DNA of 64,000 bases from Kribbella pratensis. Its GTDB lineage: Bacteria; Actinomycetota; Actinomycetes; Propionibacteriales; Kribbellaceae. Shown here in pieces: positions 8,201 to 16,801 of the stretch (position 1 is the stretch's first letter; every line of letters begins with the position of its first letter). The stretch is taken from contig NZ_SODP01000002.1 in NCBI RefSeq assembly GCF_004365355.1, positions 1,857,846 through 1,921,845 on the forward strand, given 5' to 3'. The notes beneath the pieces are model-generated. The model was given only the letters and a program-made list of their open reading frames with translations. It made no database searches and had not been told where the DNA came from. The translations under genes were made by a program, and so were the position numbers.

Positions 8201-9469
8201 TCATGGCCGGATGTTGGCGTTCAGGTGGAAGAAGTTCGTCGGGTCGTAGGCGCGCTTGACCTCGCGCAGCCGGTGCAGATCCTTGGCGTCGTACGCCGTG
8301 TCCGCGCGGCCCGGGTCGCCGAGGAAGTTCACGAACGTGCGGCCGGAGCTCGGCAGACCGGCGACCTCGCGGTCGATGATCAGCGAGTACGACGCCTGCC
8401 GGTGACCGGCCGGACCTGCGCCGGGGCCGGGGTGGGCCATCGCGCCGCCCCAGTGCCGGACCTCGACGGTGGCGTCCTCGAGCTCGGTGACGATGTCGAT
8501 CACCTCGTCGGTCAACGTGTCCAGGAAGTCGAGGTGTCGCGCGGGCGTGCCGCCCATCGCGGCATCGGCGTACTCGATCGTCTGCAGCTCGCCGGCAAGA
8601 CGCTGGCCGGCCGTCGCGAAGAGCGGCTTGAGCAGGTGCTCGGCGACGTCGGCGGGGCCGGCGTACATGACCTTGAGCGCGACGGCGGGCTGTTCGGTGC
8701 CGGGGATACGGGTCAGGACGACGGCGGTGCTCAGCTCGTTGGGGATCGTCGCGGTCCAGTCGCGGTACTTGCGCAGGATCGCCGCGGCGCGGTCGATGCC
8801 GAAGTACACGATGCCGGCGTGGACCTGGCGGACCGGGTACAGGCGGAACTCGAGCGACGTGACGACCCCGAAGTTGCCGGTGCCACCGCGGATCGCCCAG
8901 AACAGGTCCGCGTGGTGTTCCGCGCTTGCGGTGACCGCTCGTCCGTCGGCGGTGACGACCTCGGCCCGGATCACGCTGTCGGCCGCGAACCCGTACTTGC
9001 GGGCCAGCCAGCCGACACCGCCGCCGAGCGTGTACCCGGTGACGCCGACGTCGCGGTGCGAGCCGGACAACGGTGCGAGCCCGAACTGCCTCGCCGCATC
9101 CAGCACCGCGCCCCAGCGAGCACCGGGCGCGACCTTGGCGATGCGCCGCTCCGGGTCGATCAGCACCGACGTCATCGGCGTGGTCTTCAGCAGGATCCCG
9201 CCGTCCGCCGGCACGCGAGTCCCGTGCCCGGTGGCCTGCACGGCGATCGGTACGCCGTACTCGCGGGCGGTCCGGACTGCGGCTTGTACGTCGGTCCGGC
9301 TGTGCGCCTCGGCGACGACGAGCGGGCGTGAGTCCACCGACGGGATCACGGAGCGCCGCTGCTCGTCGTACTCGACCTCTCCGGGCAGCCGGACCGCGCC
9401 GTTGAACCCGGCCCCCAGCAGCCCCGCAACAACGTCACTGACAACCGCTGCAATCGCCTGCGTAGACAT
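8201..9469 (-). CDS. FAD-binding oxidoreductase of the BBE (berberine-bridge) family
   Basis: A 422-residue flavoenzyme. The N-terminal half is a PCMH-type FAD domain with VQATGHGT (the histidine that often binds FAD covalently) near residue 80 and GVTGYTLGGGVGWLARKYG near 145. The C-terminus ends in the BBE motif YDPTNFFHLNANIRP, which packs over the flavin. Such enzymes oxidise sugars, alkaloids or polyketides with oxygen as acceptor; the substrate is unknown. The start is supported by GGGAGTGGGATCGG upstream of ATG. It converges on the SH3 gene across the terminator at 8148-8190. Confidence 0.9.
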   Translation of the reverse strand: MSTQAIAAVVSDVVAGLLGAGFNGAVRLPGEVEYDEQRRSVIPSVDSRPLVVAEAHSRTDVQAAVRTAREYGVPIAVQATGHGTRVPADGGILLKTTPMTSVLIDPERRIAKVAPGARWGAVLDAARQFGLAPLSGSHRDVGVTGYTLGGGVGWLARKYGFAADSVIRAEVVTADGRAVTASAEHHADLFWAIRGGTGNFGVVTSLEFRLYPVRQVHAGIVYFGIDRAAAILRKYRDWTATIPNELSTAVVLTRIPGTEQPAVALKVMYAGPADVAEHLLKPLFATAGQRLAGELQTIEYADAAMGGTPARHLDFLDTLTDEVIDIVTELEDATVEVRHWGGAMAHPGPGAGPAGHRQASYSLIIDREVAGLPSSGRTFVNFLGDPGRADTAYDAKDLHRLREVKRAYDPTNFFHLNANIRP

Positions 9470-9545
9470 CCGATCCCACTCCCTCGCCGTATCAGCTCCT
9501 GCCCATACGTCGAAGAAGGCACCCCGTTATCGACACACTGTCCCG

Positions 9546-10325
9546 ATGACCCACACAATCTCGGTCTCCGGCCCGGTGCTGACCAAGCAGTACACCTCTT
9601 GGTCCCGCAACGAACCCGCTCGAGAGTGGGCCGCCCTGACCCTCCTGTCCGAGGCAATCCCTGACCTGGTGCCCCACCCCATCTCCAGGACCCCTGCCCC
9701 GTCGCTGACCATGACCACGCTTCCCGGTCACCCCCTCGCCGCCCCTCTGCACCCTCCCCACCTGACAGCCCTGGGCGATGCGATCGAGACCCTCTGGTCC
9801 ATCCCGTCCGACACCTTGCAACGGATCGATCTCGCCGCGCTCGTGGAACGCACCCGCACCGGTCTGATCACGCTGCAGGACGGAGACGGCGTGATTGCTC
9901 GTGCGGCTTCCGCCTGGCTCAACAGCGAGCCGGCCGACCTCACCGCCGTACACGAGCCTGTGGTCGCCCACGGCGACCCGAACCTCGCTAACTACCTCTG
10001 GGACGGCACCCGCGTCCGCATCGTCGACTTCGAAGATGCCGGCCAAGGGGACCGCGCCGTCGAGCTGGCCAACCTCGTCGAGCACTTGTCCGGCCGTGGC
10101 ACCGACTGGACCCCACTGGTACGACGCTTCGCCCCGGACCCCGACCGCTTCCACGCGGCCCGGCGACTGTGGGCCGGCTTCTGGCTGACTCTGATCGCGC
10201 CGGGCGGACCCAGCGCCCACCGCAACCCACCTGGCACCGCAGAGGCTCAGGCGGGGCGGGTGCTCACGCTGGTAGCGGGAGGACCTCGAGGCGTTCCAGG
10301 TCGGCCAGGATGTCGATCTGAGTGA
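9546..10325 (+). CDS. Aminoglycoside-phosphotransferase-fold kinase-like protein
   Basis: A 259-residue protein with the APH/choline-kinase catalytic pattern VAHGDPNLANYLWDG followed by VRIVDFEDAGQGDRA: the catalytic HGD and the metal-binding D of the DFE segment. The N-terminal lobe is short, so it may be a minimal member of the family. The substrate is unknown; members phosphorylate antibiotics, sugars or amino alcohols. Its last 62 bases overlap the end of the convergent ECF41 gene, and the final 20 or so residues look atypical, so the true protein may have gained a tail. Confidence 0.8.
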   Translation: MTHTISVSGPVLTKQYTSWSRNEPAREWAALTLLSEAIPDLVPHPISRTPAPSLTMTTLPGHPLAAPLHPPHLTALGDAIETLWSIPSDTLQRIDLAALVERTRTGLITLQDGDGVIARAASAWLNSEPADLTAVHEPVVAHGDPNLANYLWDGTRVRIVDFEDAGQGDRAVELANLVEHLSGRGTDWTPLVRRFAPDPDRFHAARRLWAGFWLTLIAPGGPSAHRNPPGTAEAQAGRVLTLVAGGPRGVPGRPGCRSE

Positions 10326-11142
10326 TCTTGCCGTCGGTGACCGTGACCGCCATGACACCCAGAAGGCGGTCGTTGACCACGGTGATGACCCCGGGCACGC
10401 CATTGACCAACACCATCTGGTTGTACGGCGCCATCCGGCTGAACAGCAGCGCCTGCTCCACAACAGCCTTCGCGCCGCGCACCAGCTTCGACACCGCCGG
10501 CCCGGCGAACTCCGCGGTCGCCGCACCAGCGTCCGCGCGCAGTACTACGTCCGGGTCGAGCAACTCGAGCAGCGCCTCGAAGTCACCGCCACGCGACGCC
10601 GCCATGAACGCCTCGACGACCGCTCGCTGCCGACTGACGTCCCCGTCACTCGCAGGAGCGCCCTGGACCCTCCGCCGCGCCCGGCTGGCCAGCTGACGCG
10701 TCGCAGCGGGCGACTTGTCCACGATGGTCGCGATCTCGTCGAACCCGACGCCGAACATGTCGTGCAGCACGAACGCCAACCGCTCCGCCGGCGACAGCGT
10801 CTCCAGTACGACCAGCAGCGCCAGCCCGATCGCATCGGCGTGGACCACCTCGTCCTCCGGCCCCAGCTCGCCGATGATCGGGTCCGGCACGTACGTGTCC
10901 AGTGAGTCCTCGCGCCTCGACTTCCGGCTGCGCAGCAGGTCCAGACAGACCCGCGACACCACAGTGGTCAGCCAGCCCGCCAGATTGCCGACATCACTCA
11001 CGTCAGTCCGGCTCAGCCGCAGCCATGCCTCCTGTACGGCATCCTCCGCCTCGGCGACCGACCCGAGCATCCGGTACGCGACCGCGCGCAAGTGCCCGCG
11101 GTTCTGCTCGAACTGCCGCGCCAGCTGCTCGTGGTCGTCCAC
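10264..11142 (-). CDS. sigJ: ECF41 (SigJ-like) sigma factor with NTF2-fold C-terminal domain
   Basis: About 292 residues, typical for ECF41. Region 2 reads AEAEDAVQEAWLRLSR, and region 4 SPAERLAFVLHDMFGVGFDE followed by DEIATIVDKSPAATRQLASR. The linker has YVPDP where the group usually has WLPEP. The C-terminal SnoaL-like domain ends with the conserved DGK motif (VTVTDGKITQIDI). In this group the C-terminal domain controls sigma activity in place of an anti-sigma factor. I chose the GTG at 11142 because AGGAGAAGG lies just upstream; in-frame starts reach 11190. No carboxymuconolactone decarboxylase, the usual partner, is adjacent. Confidence 0.88.
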   Translation of the reverse strand: MDDHEQLARQFEQNRGHLRAVAYRMLGSVAEAEDAVQEAWLRLSRTDVSDVGNLAGWLTTVVSRVCLDLLRSRKSRREDSLDTYVPDPIIGELGPEDEVVHADAIGLALLVVLETLSPAERLAFVLHDMFGVGFDEIATIVDKSPAATRQLASRARRRVQGAPASDGDVSRQRAVVEAFMAASRGGDFEALLELLDPDVVLRADAGAATAEFAGPAVSKLVRGAKAVVEQALLFSRMAPYNQMVLVNGVPGVITVVNDRLLGVMAVTVTDGKITQIDILADLERLEVLPLPA

Positions 11143-11227
11143 CGGTGCCTTCTCCTGTCGCATCACTTCCCTGACGAATGGGAGCACCATGATGTGACAA
11201 CGCGCCCGATCCGCTCATGATGGGGTC

Positions 11228-12016
11228 ATGAGTCAGGTGCGTGGCGACTTGGTGTTCGAGGACGACTTTGATGCGTCGTCGCTCGACCGGTCCGCCTGGT
11301 CACCGCATTACCTGCCGCAGTGGAGTTCGCGCGCGGCATCGGCAGCGACGTACGAGCTGGGCGACTCGTGCTTGACGCTCAGCATCCCGGTCAGCCAGGG
11401 CCTGTGGTGCGAGGGCGACCATAAGCCCGACCTGCGCGTCTCCGGCATCCAGTCGGGCAACTACTCGGGCCCGGTGGGCAGCGTGGTCGGGCAACAGCCG
11501 TACCGCGAGGGGCTGGTCGTCCGGGAAGAGCAGGAGCCGTTCTGGGGCTGGACCCCGAACGGCGGGTACGTCGAACTCCGCGCCCGCGCCGATCTGAGTC
11601 CACGGTCGATGGTGTCGCTCTGGATGGTCGGACTGGAGGAGCAGCCGGAGCAGTGCGGCGAGATCTGCGTCATGGAGGTGTTCGGCGACGCTCTGGTACC
11701 GGGCCGGTCGGCAGACGTCGGTATGGGTCTGAAGACGATCCGCGACCCCGCCGTACCGCAGGACTTCGAGGCGGTCCGGCTGCCGATCGACGTGCGTCAG
11801 TTCCACACGTACTCGGTCGAGTGGACCGGTGGTGAGGCGACGTTCTTCGTGGACGGAGCTGCGATCCGCAGTTGTGAGGGCGCGCCGACGTACCCGGTGC
11901 AGTTGATGCTGGCCGTGTTCGACTTCCCACAACGGTCCGGTGACGAGCAGCACGTGCCCACGTTCGTCGTCGACTCCATCCGTGGATGGAACGTTGCGGA
12001 GGCTTTGGTGGCCTGA
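11228..12016 (+). CDS. Glycoside hydrolase family 16-like protein with altered active site
   Basis: A 262-residue concanavalin-like protein with no signal peptide. It carries the GH16 hallmark region as CGEICVMEVFG, near residues 145-155. Family members usually have E-I-D-x-x-E there; the middle aspartate is a cysteine (codon TGC) while both glutamates remain. The rest fits the fold: VELRARADLSP, HTYSVEWTGGEATFFVDG and a C-terminal PQRSGDEQHVPTFVVDSIRG. It may be a cytosolic glucanase relative with changed chemistry or a binding protein. CATGAT lies six bases before the ATG, so the transcript may be leaderless. The trp promoter begins at its stop codon. Confidence 0.75.
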   Translation: MSQVRGDLVFEDDFDASSLDRSAWSPHYLPQWSSRAASAATYELGDSCLTLSIPVSQGLWCEGDHKPDLRVSGIQSGNYSGPVGSVVGQQPYREGLVVREEQEPFWGWTPNGGYVELRARADLSPRSMVSLWMVGLEEQPEQCGEICVMEVFGDALVPGRSADVGMGLKTIRDPAVPQDFEAVRLPIDVRQFHTYSVEWTGGEATFFVDGAAIRSCEGAPTYPVQLMLAVFDFPQRSGDEQHVPTFVVDSIRGWNVAEALVA

Positions 12017-12023
12017 CTAAGGT
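11994..12023 (+). promoter_or_regulatory. trp promoter (-35 TTGCGG, 18 bp, -10 TAAGGT)
   Basis: TTGCGG at 11994-11999 and TAAGGT at 12018-12023 are 18 bases apart. The -10 lies seven bases before the ATG of the Trp leader peptide, so the leader would be translated from a leaderless mRNA. The promoter overlaps the end of the GH16-like gene. Confidence 0.6.
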
Positions 12024-12030
12024 CGGTGTC

Positions 12031-12069
12031 ATGTTCAAGCGCGCGAGTATGTGGTGGGCCGTCGACTGA
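12031..12069 (+). CDS. trpL: trp leader peptide with tandem Trp codons
   Basis: A 12-residue open frame, MFKRASMWWAVD, ending in TGA. Two adjacent TGG codons sit just before the stop, so ribosome stalling for lack of charged tRNA-Trp would sense tryptophan supply. The second half of the peptide gene overlaps the first RNA segment of the attenuator that follows, the classical layout. Confidence 0.88.
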   Translation: MFKRASMWWAVD

Positions 12070-12118
12070 CGGCCTGACTCCGCGCGTACCCACCCGGCCG
12101 TCTCCTGCGAGGCGGCCG
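12057..12118 (+). promoter_or_regulatory. Transcription attenuator controlling trpD
   Basis: Four segments can be read. Segment 1 is GGCCGTC (12057-12063), 2 is GACGGCC (12068-12074), 3 is CGGCCGTCTC (12095-12104) and 4 is GAGGCGGCCG (12109-12118). Pairs 1:2 and 3:4 form pause and terminator hairpins. Segment 2 also pairs perfectly with GGCCGTC inside segment 3 to make the antiterminator. The 3:4 stem has ten pairs with one G-U. Stalling at the two Trp codons would mask segment 1 and favour 2:3, allowing trpD transcription. The T-run after segment 4 is weak. Confidence 0.88.
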
Positions 12119-12164
12119 TTGTGATGTCTCCTCGTGGGCGGCCCAGCACCCTCGAGGACACCCG

Positions 12165-13223
12165 ATGGCGACAACACTCCGGACCTGGTCCGGCCTGATC
12201 TCCGCGCTCCTGGCCGGCTCCGACCTGTCGTCGGCGGACACCGGCTGGGCGATGGACCAACTGGTGCTGGGCGACGCGTCACCGGCCCAGATCTCCGGGT
12301 TCCTGATCGCCTTGCGGGCCAAGGGCGAGACGCCTGACGAGCTGACCGGACTGGCCGACGTACTCCGTTCGCACGCGACGCCGGTGCGCATCCGCGGGCC
12401 GTTCGTGGACATCGTGGGGACGGGCGGCGACCGGACTGGTGCGGCGAACATCTCCACCATGGCTGCAGTCGTCGCCGCCGCTGCCGGTGTCACCGTCGTG
12501 AAGCACGGTGGGCGCGCCGCATCTTCGTCGGCCGGCGGCTCTGGTGATTTGGTGGAGCACTTGGGGGTGCCGCTCGACCTGTCTGCCTCAGAAGCTGCCG
12601 GCGTCGCGGCTGACGTCGGTCTGACCTATCTGTTCGCTCCACACTTCAACCCGGCGCTACGGCAGGTTGCGGTCGTACGGCGTGAGCTGGCCGTTCCCAC
12701 CGCGTTCAATGTGCTCGCGCCGTTGCTCAATCCGGCAAACCCTGCACATCAGCTCGTGGGCGTCGCCAACGCGCAGATGCTGCCAGTGCTGGCGGGTGCG
12801 CTCGCCAAGCAGGGGAAGTCGGCGCTGGTGGCGCGCGGCGAGGACGGTCTCGACAAGCTGACCACTACTGGCTATTCACGGCTGTGGATAGTGCATGGCG
12901 GCTCGGCAACCGAAACCGTCTTCGATCCACGCTCATTCGGCCTCCGTCCGTCGACGCTGTCCGACCTGCAAGGCGGTGAGCCCGCATTCAACGCAAAGGC
13001 TCTACACGCCCTCGTCCAGGGAGCACCGGGTCCGCTGCGGGACGTCGTACTGCTCAACGCCGCGGCTGCCGTGGCCGCTCTCTCGCTGGGCACGGCACCG
13101 CTGCTCGACTTGCTGGCAGGTGCGTTGGAGCGCTGCCGTCGCGCCGTGGACACCGGCGAAGCCGCACGAGTCCTGGCGGCCTGGACCAGTCGGGCGCGAC
13201 CTACTCGGCTACATAGTTGTTGA
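12165..13223 (+). CDS. trpD: Anthranilate phosphoribosyltransferase
   Basis: A 352-residue enzyme joining anthranilate to phosphoribosyl pyrophosphate in the second committed step of tryptophan synthesis. The PRPP-binding loop reads VDIVGTGGDRTGAANIST (about 79-97) and the second conserved segment VVKHGGRAASSSAGGSGDL (about 110-130). The length and helical N-terminal domain fit the family. It stands alone behind its own Trp attenuator rather than in a trp operon. The last 23 bases overlap the convergent hydrolase gene. Confidence 0.95.
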   Translation: MATTLRTWSGLISALLAGSDLSSADTGWAMDQLVLGDASPAQISGFLIALRAKGETPDELTGLADVLRSHATPVRIRGPFVDIVGTGGDRTGAANISTMAAVVAAAAGVTVVKHGGRAASSSAGGSGDLVEHLGVPLDLSASEAAGVAADVGLTYLFAPHFNPALRQVAVVRRELAVPTAFNVLAPLLNPANPAHQLVGVANAQMLPVLAGALAKQGKSALVARGEDGLDKLTTTGYSRLWIVHGGSATETVFDPRSFGLRPSTLSDLQGGEPAFNAKALHALVQGAPGPLRDVVLLNAAAAVAALSLGTAPLLDLLAGALERCRRAVDTGEAARVLAAWTSRARPTRLHSC

Positions 13224-13962
13224 TGGCATCGATGACCAGTTGTGGGTTGCGGAGGCTGGGGTAGTGGTCGGCGCCGGGCATCCAGGTGAAGCGGGCGCCG
13301 GGGATGCGGGCCGCGGCTGCACCGGCTGAGGCTGTGGCGATCGGGCGATCCCGGTCGCCGACCATCACCGTGGTGGATGCGTGGATCTCGTTCAGTCGGT
13401 CGTACACAGGCGGCTCGGCCTTGAGGTACATGCCCTGTTCGAACCAGGCTGGGGCGGCAGCGCGGAGCTGGTCGACCACAGCGTCGTCGACGACGGTCGC
13501 CGCCCAGACCGGTAGGCCGAACTGCACCAGGCCGTCCACGTCGCGGTTGGCGATCAGCTCGGCGTACTGCGCATCCAGGTCGGGCTCCTCAAGGACGGGA
13601 AAACCGCGGACGCTCGGGCAGAGCAGCACGAGGCCGTGGACCCGGTCCGGATGCGTGAGCGCAAAGCTGAGCGCAGTACCGCCGCCCATCGAGCAACCGA
13701 CCAGGACGACCCGCTGCAGGTCCAGCTGCTCCAGCACGGTCACCAGGTCGTCCAGCAGCGAGAACTCCTCGGTCGGCAGCGAAGACCGTCCATAGCCGCG
13801 TACGTCGTAGCGGACCATGCGGCGTCCGCTGAGGCCGGCCACCACCGGGTCCCACACCCGGGAGTCGCCAGTGCCCGGATGCAGGAACACGATCGGCACG
13901 CCGTCCCCGGCCAGATGCTCGGTCCACAGGTCGTCTTGTCCAACCGGAATCCTTAGCTCCAT
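13201..13962 (-). CDS. Alpha/beta-fold hydrolase
   Basis: A 253-residue hydrolase of the standard fold. The oxyanion region is VFLHPGTGDSRVW, the nucleophile elbow is VGCSMGGG (serine near residue 91), and the catalytic histidine is in GADHYPSL close to the C-terminus. An acid is probably provided by VMVGDRDRPIA. It is soluble and has no signal peptide. Its start overlaps the end of the upstream acyltransferase-like gene by ten bases on the same strand, so the two are coupled. The substrate is unknown; the sequence resembles enol-lactone hydrolases and related esterases. Confidence 0.88.
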   Translation of the reverse strand: MELRIPVGQDDLWTEHLAGDGVPIVFLHPGTGDSRVWDPVVAGLSGRRMVRYDVRGYGRSSLPTEEFSLLDDLVTVLEQLDLQRVVLVGCSMGGGTALSFALTHPDRVHGLVLLCPSVRGFPVLEEPDLDAQYAELIANRDVDGLVQFGLPVWAATVVDDAVVDQLRAAAPAWFEQGMYLKAEPPVYDRLNEIHASTTVMVGDRDRPIATASAGAAAARIPGARFTWMPGADHYPSLRNPQLVIDAINNYVAE

Positions 13963-14942
13963 CCCTTCAGCATGCCCGTGCGCCCGTACCAGTGCCGCCC
14001 GGCGCGCAGGTGCGACACGAACGCACGCTGCAGCGAGGTGTCCTGCGGAATGCTGTCCAGGTCCGGAGCGCCCTCGGGCACCGGCAAATGCAGCCCGAGC
14101 CGCATCAGCTCGCGATCGCCCTCAGCCGGGTCCTCTGGTGGCAGTAGCGGCAGCAGGTCGAATCGCTGCTGGAAACGGATGATGTTCGAGTCAGGCCGCA
14201 GGTACTCGGCCAACTGCGGATCCAGCAGCCACGAGTGGCACACGAACGCGTGGACCGGTTCCTCCGGATACCAGCGCTTGAACGACTCGACCGCAGTGGC
14301 GACAGACTCCTCCGACTCCCGTACGTCGAGTGGGCCGCTCGGTGGGATGTGAATCATCAGCAGATATCCGGAGACGCCGTCGCCCAGCCCCAGCTGGGCG
14401 CGGGTGAAGTCGTGCCGACCGATCTCGTAGTCAGCGCCACGGAACCGCAGCGGTGGACCCCAGAGCGGCATCAGTCCGACGCCAGGACGACCGAAGACGT
14501 GCCGGTGTGTCGCCATCACCCCACCTAGCGCGGAGACAGTCGCTCTGGTCACCGAATCCGGCACGCCCCGCTCTGCGTGCAGCTCCAGCAAGCGCGGCAG
14601 GTTGGCCAGCAGGGCCCAGGCGTTCGCGAACAGGCCGACCGCCGACGCGTCCTGCGGTACTGCGGGCCAGCCTCGGAAGCCTGTCGACGGCACCGCGAGC
14701 CCCATGTCCCGTTCGATCTCGCCGGCCAGTGCGGACGCGATAGCCCACCAGTCCGGGTCGTGCTCCGGATCCGGCCGCGCCGCGAGCATCAGCTCCCGAT
14801 CGGCCGCCGGCACCCCGCAGTACTCGATCAACGCCTCAGCGTCCTCCGGCACCCGTAGTCCGTCGCCTACCTGCAGACCCTGGAATCGCGCTCGAGCCTG
14901 CTCCGAGAAGCCCAGCCGTTCCGCTGCACTCAGAACGTCCAC
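13953..14942 (-). CDS. Acyltransferase-domain protein (NAT_N/GNAT_C type, DUF5596-like)
   Basis: A 329-residue protein that matches, from memory, actinobacterial proteins annotated as acyltransferase-domain with an N-terminal helical part and a GNAT-like C-terminal half. Typical segments are GFRGWPAVPQD, YLLMIHIPPSGPL and VHAFVCHSWLLDPQLAEYL, the last being a strong family signature. GTG is preceded by GGAGGGA. The gene is upstream of, and overlaps, the alpha/beta hydrolase, which suggests that an acyl group made or moved by one is processed by the other; that link is inferred. Confidence 0.75.
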   Translation of the reverse strand: MDVLSAAERLGFSEQARARFQGLQVGDGLRVPEDAEALIEYCGVPAADRELMLAARPDPEHDPDWWAIASALAGEIERDMGLAVPSTGFRGWPAVPQDASAVGLFANAWALLANLPRLLELHAERGVPDSVTRATVSALGGVMATHRHVFGRPGVGLMPLWGPPLRFRGADYEIGRHDFTRAQLGLGDGVSGYLLMIHIPPSGPLDVRESEESVATAVESFKRWYPEEPVHAFVCHSWLLDPQLAEYLRPDSNIIRFQQRFDLLPLLPPEDPAEGDRELMRLGLHLPVPEGAPDLDSIPQDTSLQRAFVSHLRAGRHWYGRTGMLKGWS

Positions 14943-15066
14943 AACCAGTTCCCTCCGCCGCGTTGTCAGTTCCTCGACCCCACCACGGGCCGCAGGTCTC
15001 GCGCACGACTTTTGTGTCCTAGGTCACCGCTACGCTCGCCCCAACCTCGACAGTTTGGGAGATGGC

Positions 15067-15795
15067 ATGACGAAGTTCGGTCGGTCCGACGACTTGCAGG
15101 GAGCCGAGTTCGTGGAGGCGAACCTGCGCGGGGCTCGGTTCGTCGAGTCCGATCTGTCCCAGGTCGTGATGCGCGGCGTCGACATCCAAGCCGGCGACAT
15201 CGACGCGCCATGGCTGGGCACGGAGGACGCCACCCTGACGATCAACGGCGTCGACGTCGTACCGTTCGTCGACGCGGAGCTCAACCGGCGTTTCCCCGGT
15301 CGCGAGAACCGGCGCGCGACGGCCCCGGACGGTCTGCGCGCAGCCTGGGCTCAGGTCGAGCAAGCATGGGCGGCCGCCCGCGAACGCGTCAACGCCATGC
15401 CGACCGGCACTGTCGACACCTCGGTGGACGGCGAGTGGTCGTTCGCGCAGACGGAGCGACACCTCATCCACGCCACGGACATCTGGTTCGGCCAGGCGAT
15501 CATGGAGCTCGACGACCCGTTCCACCCGCTCGGTCTTAAGTACCTCGGCACGGACGACCCGGGAGCGGAGGCGCCGCCGTACGCCGATGTTCTCGAGGGC
15601 CGTGCCGGCCGCGTCGCCATGGTCCGCGACTTCATCGCCGCCACCACCCCGACCGAGCTCGACGCCCCGCGGAAGAACCCGCACAGCCCTGAGAACCCCG
15701 AGACCGTCCGCCACTGCCTGCACGTGATCATCGAAGAGGAATGGGAACACCTCCGCTTCGCCACTCGGGACCTGGACACCCTCGCGTCCCGCTGA
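15067..15795 (+). CDS. DinB-family protein with N-terminal pentapeptide-like repeats
   Basis: A 242-residue protein of two parts. Residues 1-45 contain a short run of pentapeptide-like units (LQGAEFVEANLRGARFVESD). The rest is a DinB four-helix bundle with likely metal-binding histidines in FAQTERHLIHATDIWFG and, near the end, VRHCLHVIIEEEWEHLRFA. DinB-fold proteins bind a divalent metal and include thiol transferases such as mycothiol-dependent enzymes, so a thiol role is possible in an actinobacterium. GGGAGATGGC precedes the ATG. Confidence 0.85.
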   Translation: MTKFGRSDDLQGAEFVEANLRGARFVESDLSQVVMRGVDIQAGDIDAPWLGTEDATLTINGVDVVPFVDAELNRRFPGRENRRATAPDGLRAAWAQVEQAWAAARERVNAMPTGTVDTSVDGEWSFAQTERHLIHATDIWFGQAIMELDDPFHPLGLKYLGTDDPGAEAPPYADVLEGRAGRVAMVRDFIAATTPTELDAPRKNPHSPENPETVRHCLHVIIEEEWEHLRFATRDLDTLASR

Positions 15796-15812
15796 CCCGA
15801 GTGGTAGCTGAC

Positions 15813-16750
15813 CTACGCGCTCGGCACCGCTAGCTGGAAGACCGACCAGCGATCCACCGGCTCGAAGCCGAGTGCTGCGTTGACCGCGCGCATGTGCGTG
15901 TTGTCCTCGGCGTTCCAGGCGTCGATGAAGACGAGCGCGGGCTCGTTCGCCCGTGTGTACGCGTGATTGGCCGACTTCACGGCCAGACCGAGACGCCGCC
16001 CGCGGTGCGCGGGCTCGACGATCGTGATCCGCTGCCGTGCGTGGGTGTCGTCCTCGGACTCGAACGACAGCTTGGTCCGCGCGACGACCTGTCCGGTCGC
16101 GTCATGCCGCGCAGCGGTCGAGTAGGAGCGGTAGCCACGTCGCAGCTCGTCCGCCTCCTGACGGCGTACTCGCGCGGCGTCATGCACCTGCTGCACGACC
16201 GCCAGGTCACCGGTCGGAGCGTCGAGCATCAGCCGGCTCTGCAACGCGGCGACGAGTAGCCGTCGGCGAGTGTCGCCGCGTCTCCTCCCGCGTGGTCGGC
16301 GATCTGGCACCGGGACCTGATGCTGGTCGCGCCAGGCCGATGAGAGCGGTTGGTGAGGTAGCGATACCCCGCCTCGTCACGAGCAACACCGCCCGGCAGC
16401 GCCCGAACCGCCTCGACCTCGATCAGTCCCCGCTCGTGCTGCCGGGCCACCGCATAGACCTCTTCCAGCAACCTGGTGCCGATGCCGCGACAGCGGTACT
16501 GCGGATGCACGACGAGGTCGAGGTACATCAGATTCTCCGACTGTGGCAGCTGGTACGACGCCGCACCGACAACCCGGCCGCCCTCCCAGGCAAGCAGCGC
16601 TGCGGCCAACGGATCCTCGAACCGGGCCAGGTGGTCCTGCCGGCTGGGCGTTGGGAAGTCGGGTACGTCGTACTGCGTGACCGCGACCGCCAGCTGGTAC
16701 GACTGCTCCATCGCCGCGGCGTCCGCCGGATCCAGCTGCCTGATGGTCAT
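15813..16750 (-). pseudogene. Frameshifted tandem-GNAT acetyltransferase gene
   Basis: Two frames read together as one two-domain GNAT protein. The first, from ATG 16750, reads MTIRQLDPADAAAMEQ and has the acetyl-CoA loop HPQYRCRGIGTRLLEEVYAV before stopping at 16229. The second, open from 16310 to 15813, continues with ALQSRLMLDAPTGDLAV and the second GNAT core AHRGRRLGLAVKSANHAY. The span is 938 bases, not a multiple of three. The switch lies near 16230-16275. The linker there also looks shortened, so a deletion plus frameshift is likely. If each half is translated separately it could still be functional; the substrate is unknown. Confidence 0.65.
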
Positions 16751-16801
16751 GCCCGCATCGTCCGGCGGGCACAACCGATCAGCAATCGAATTTGGAAGCG
16801 C

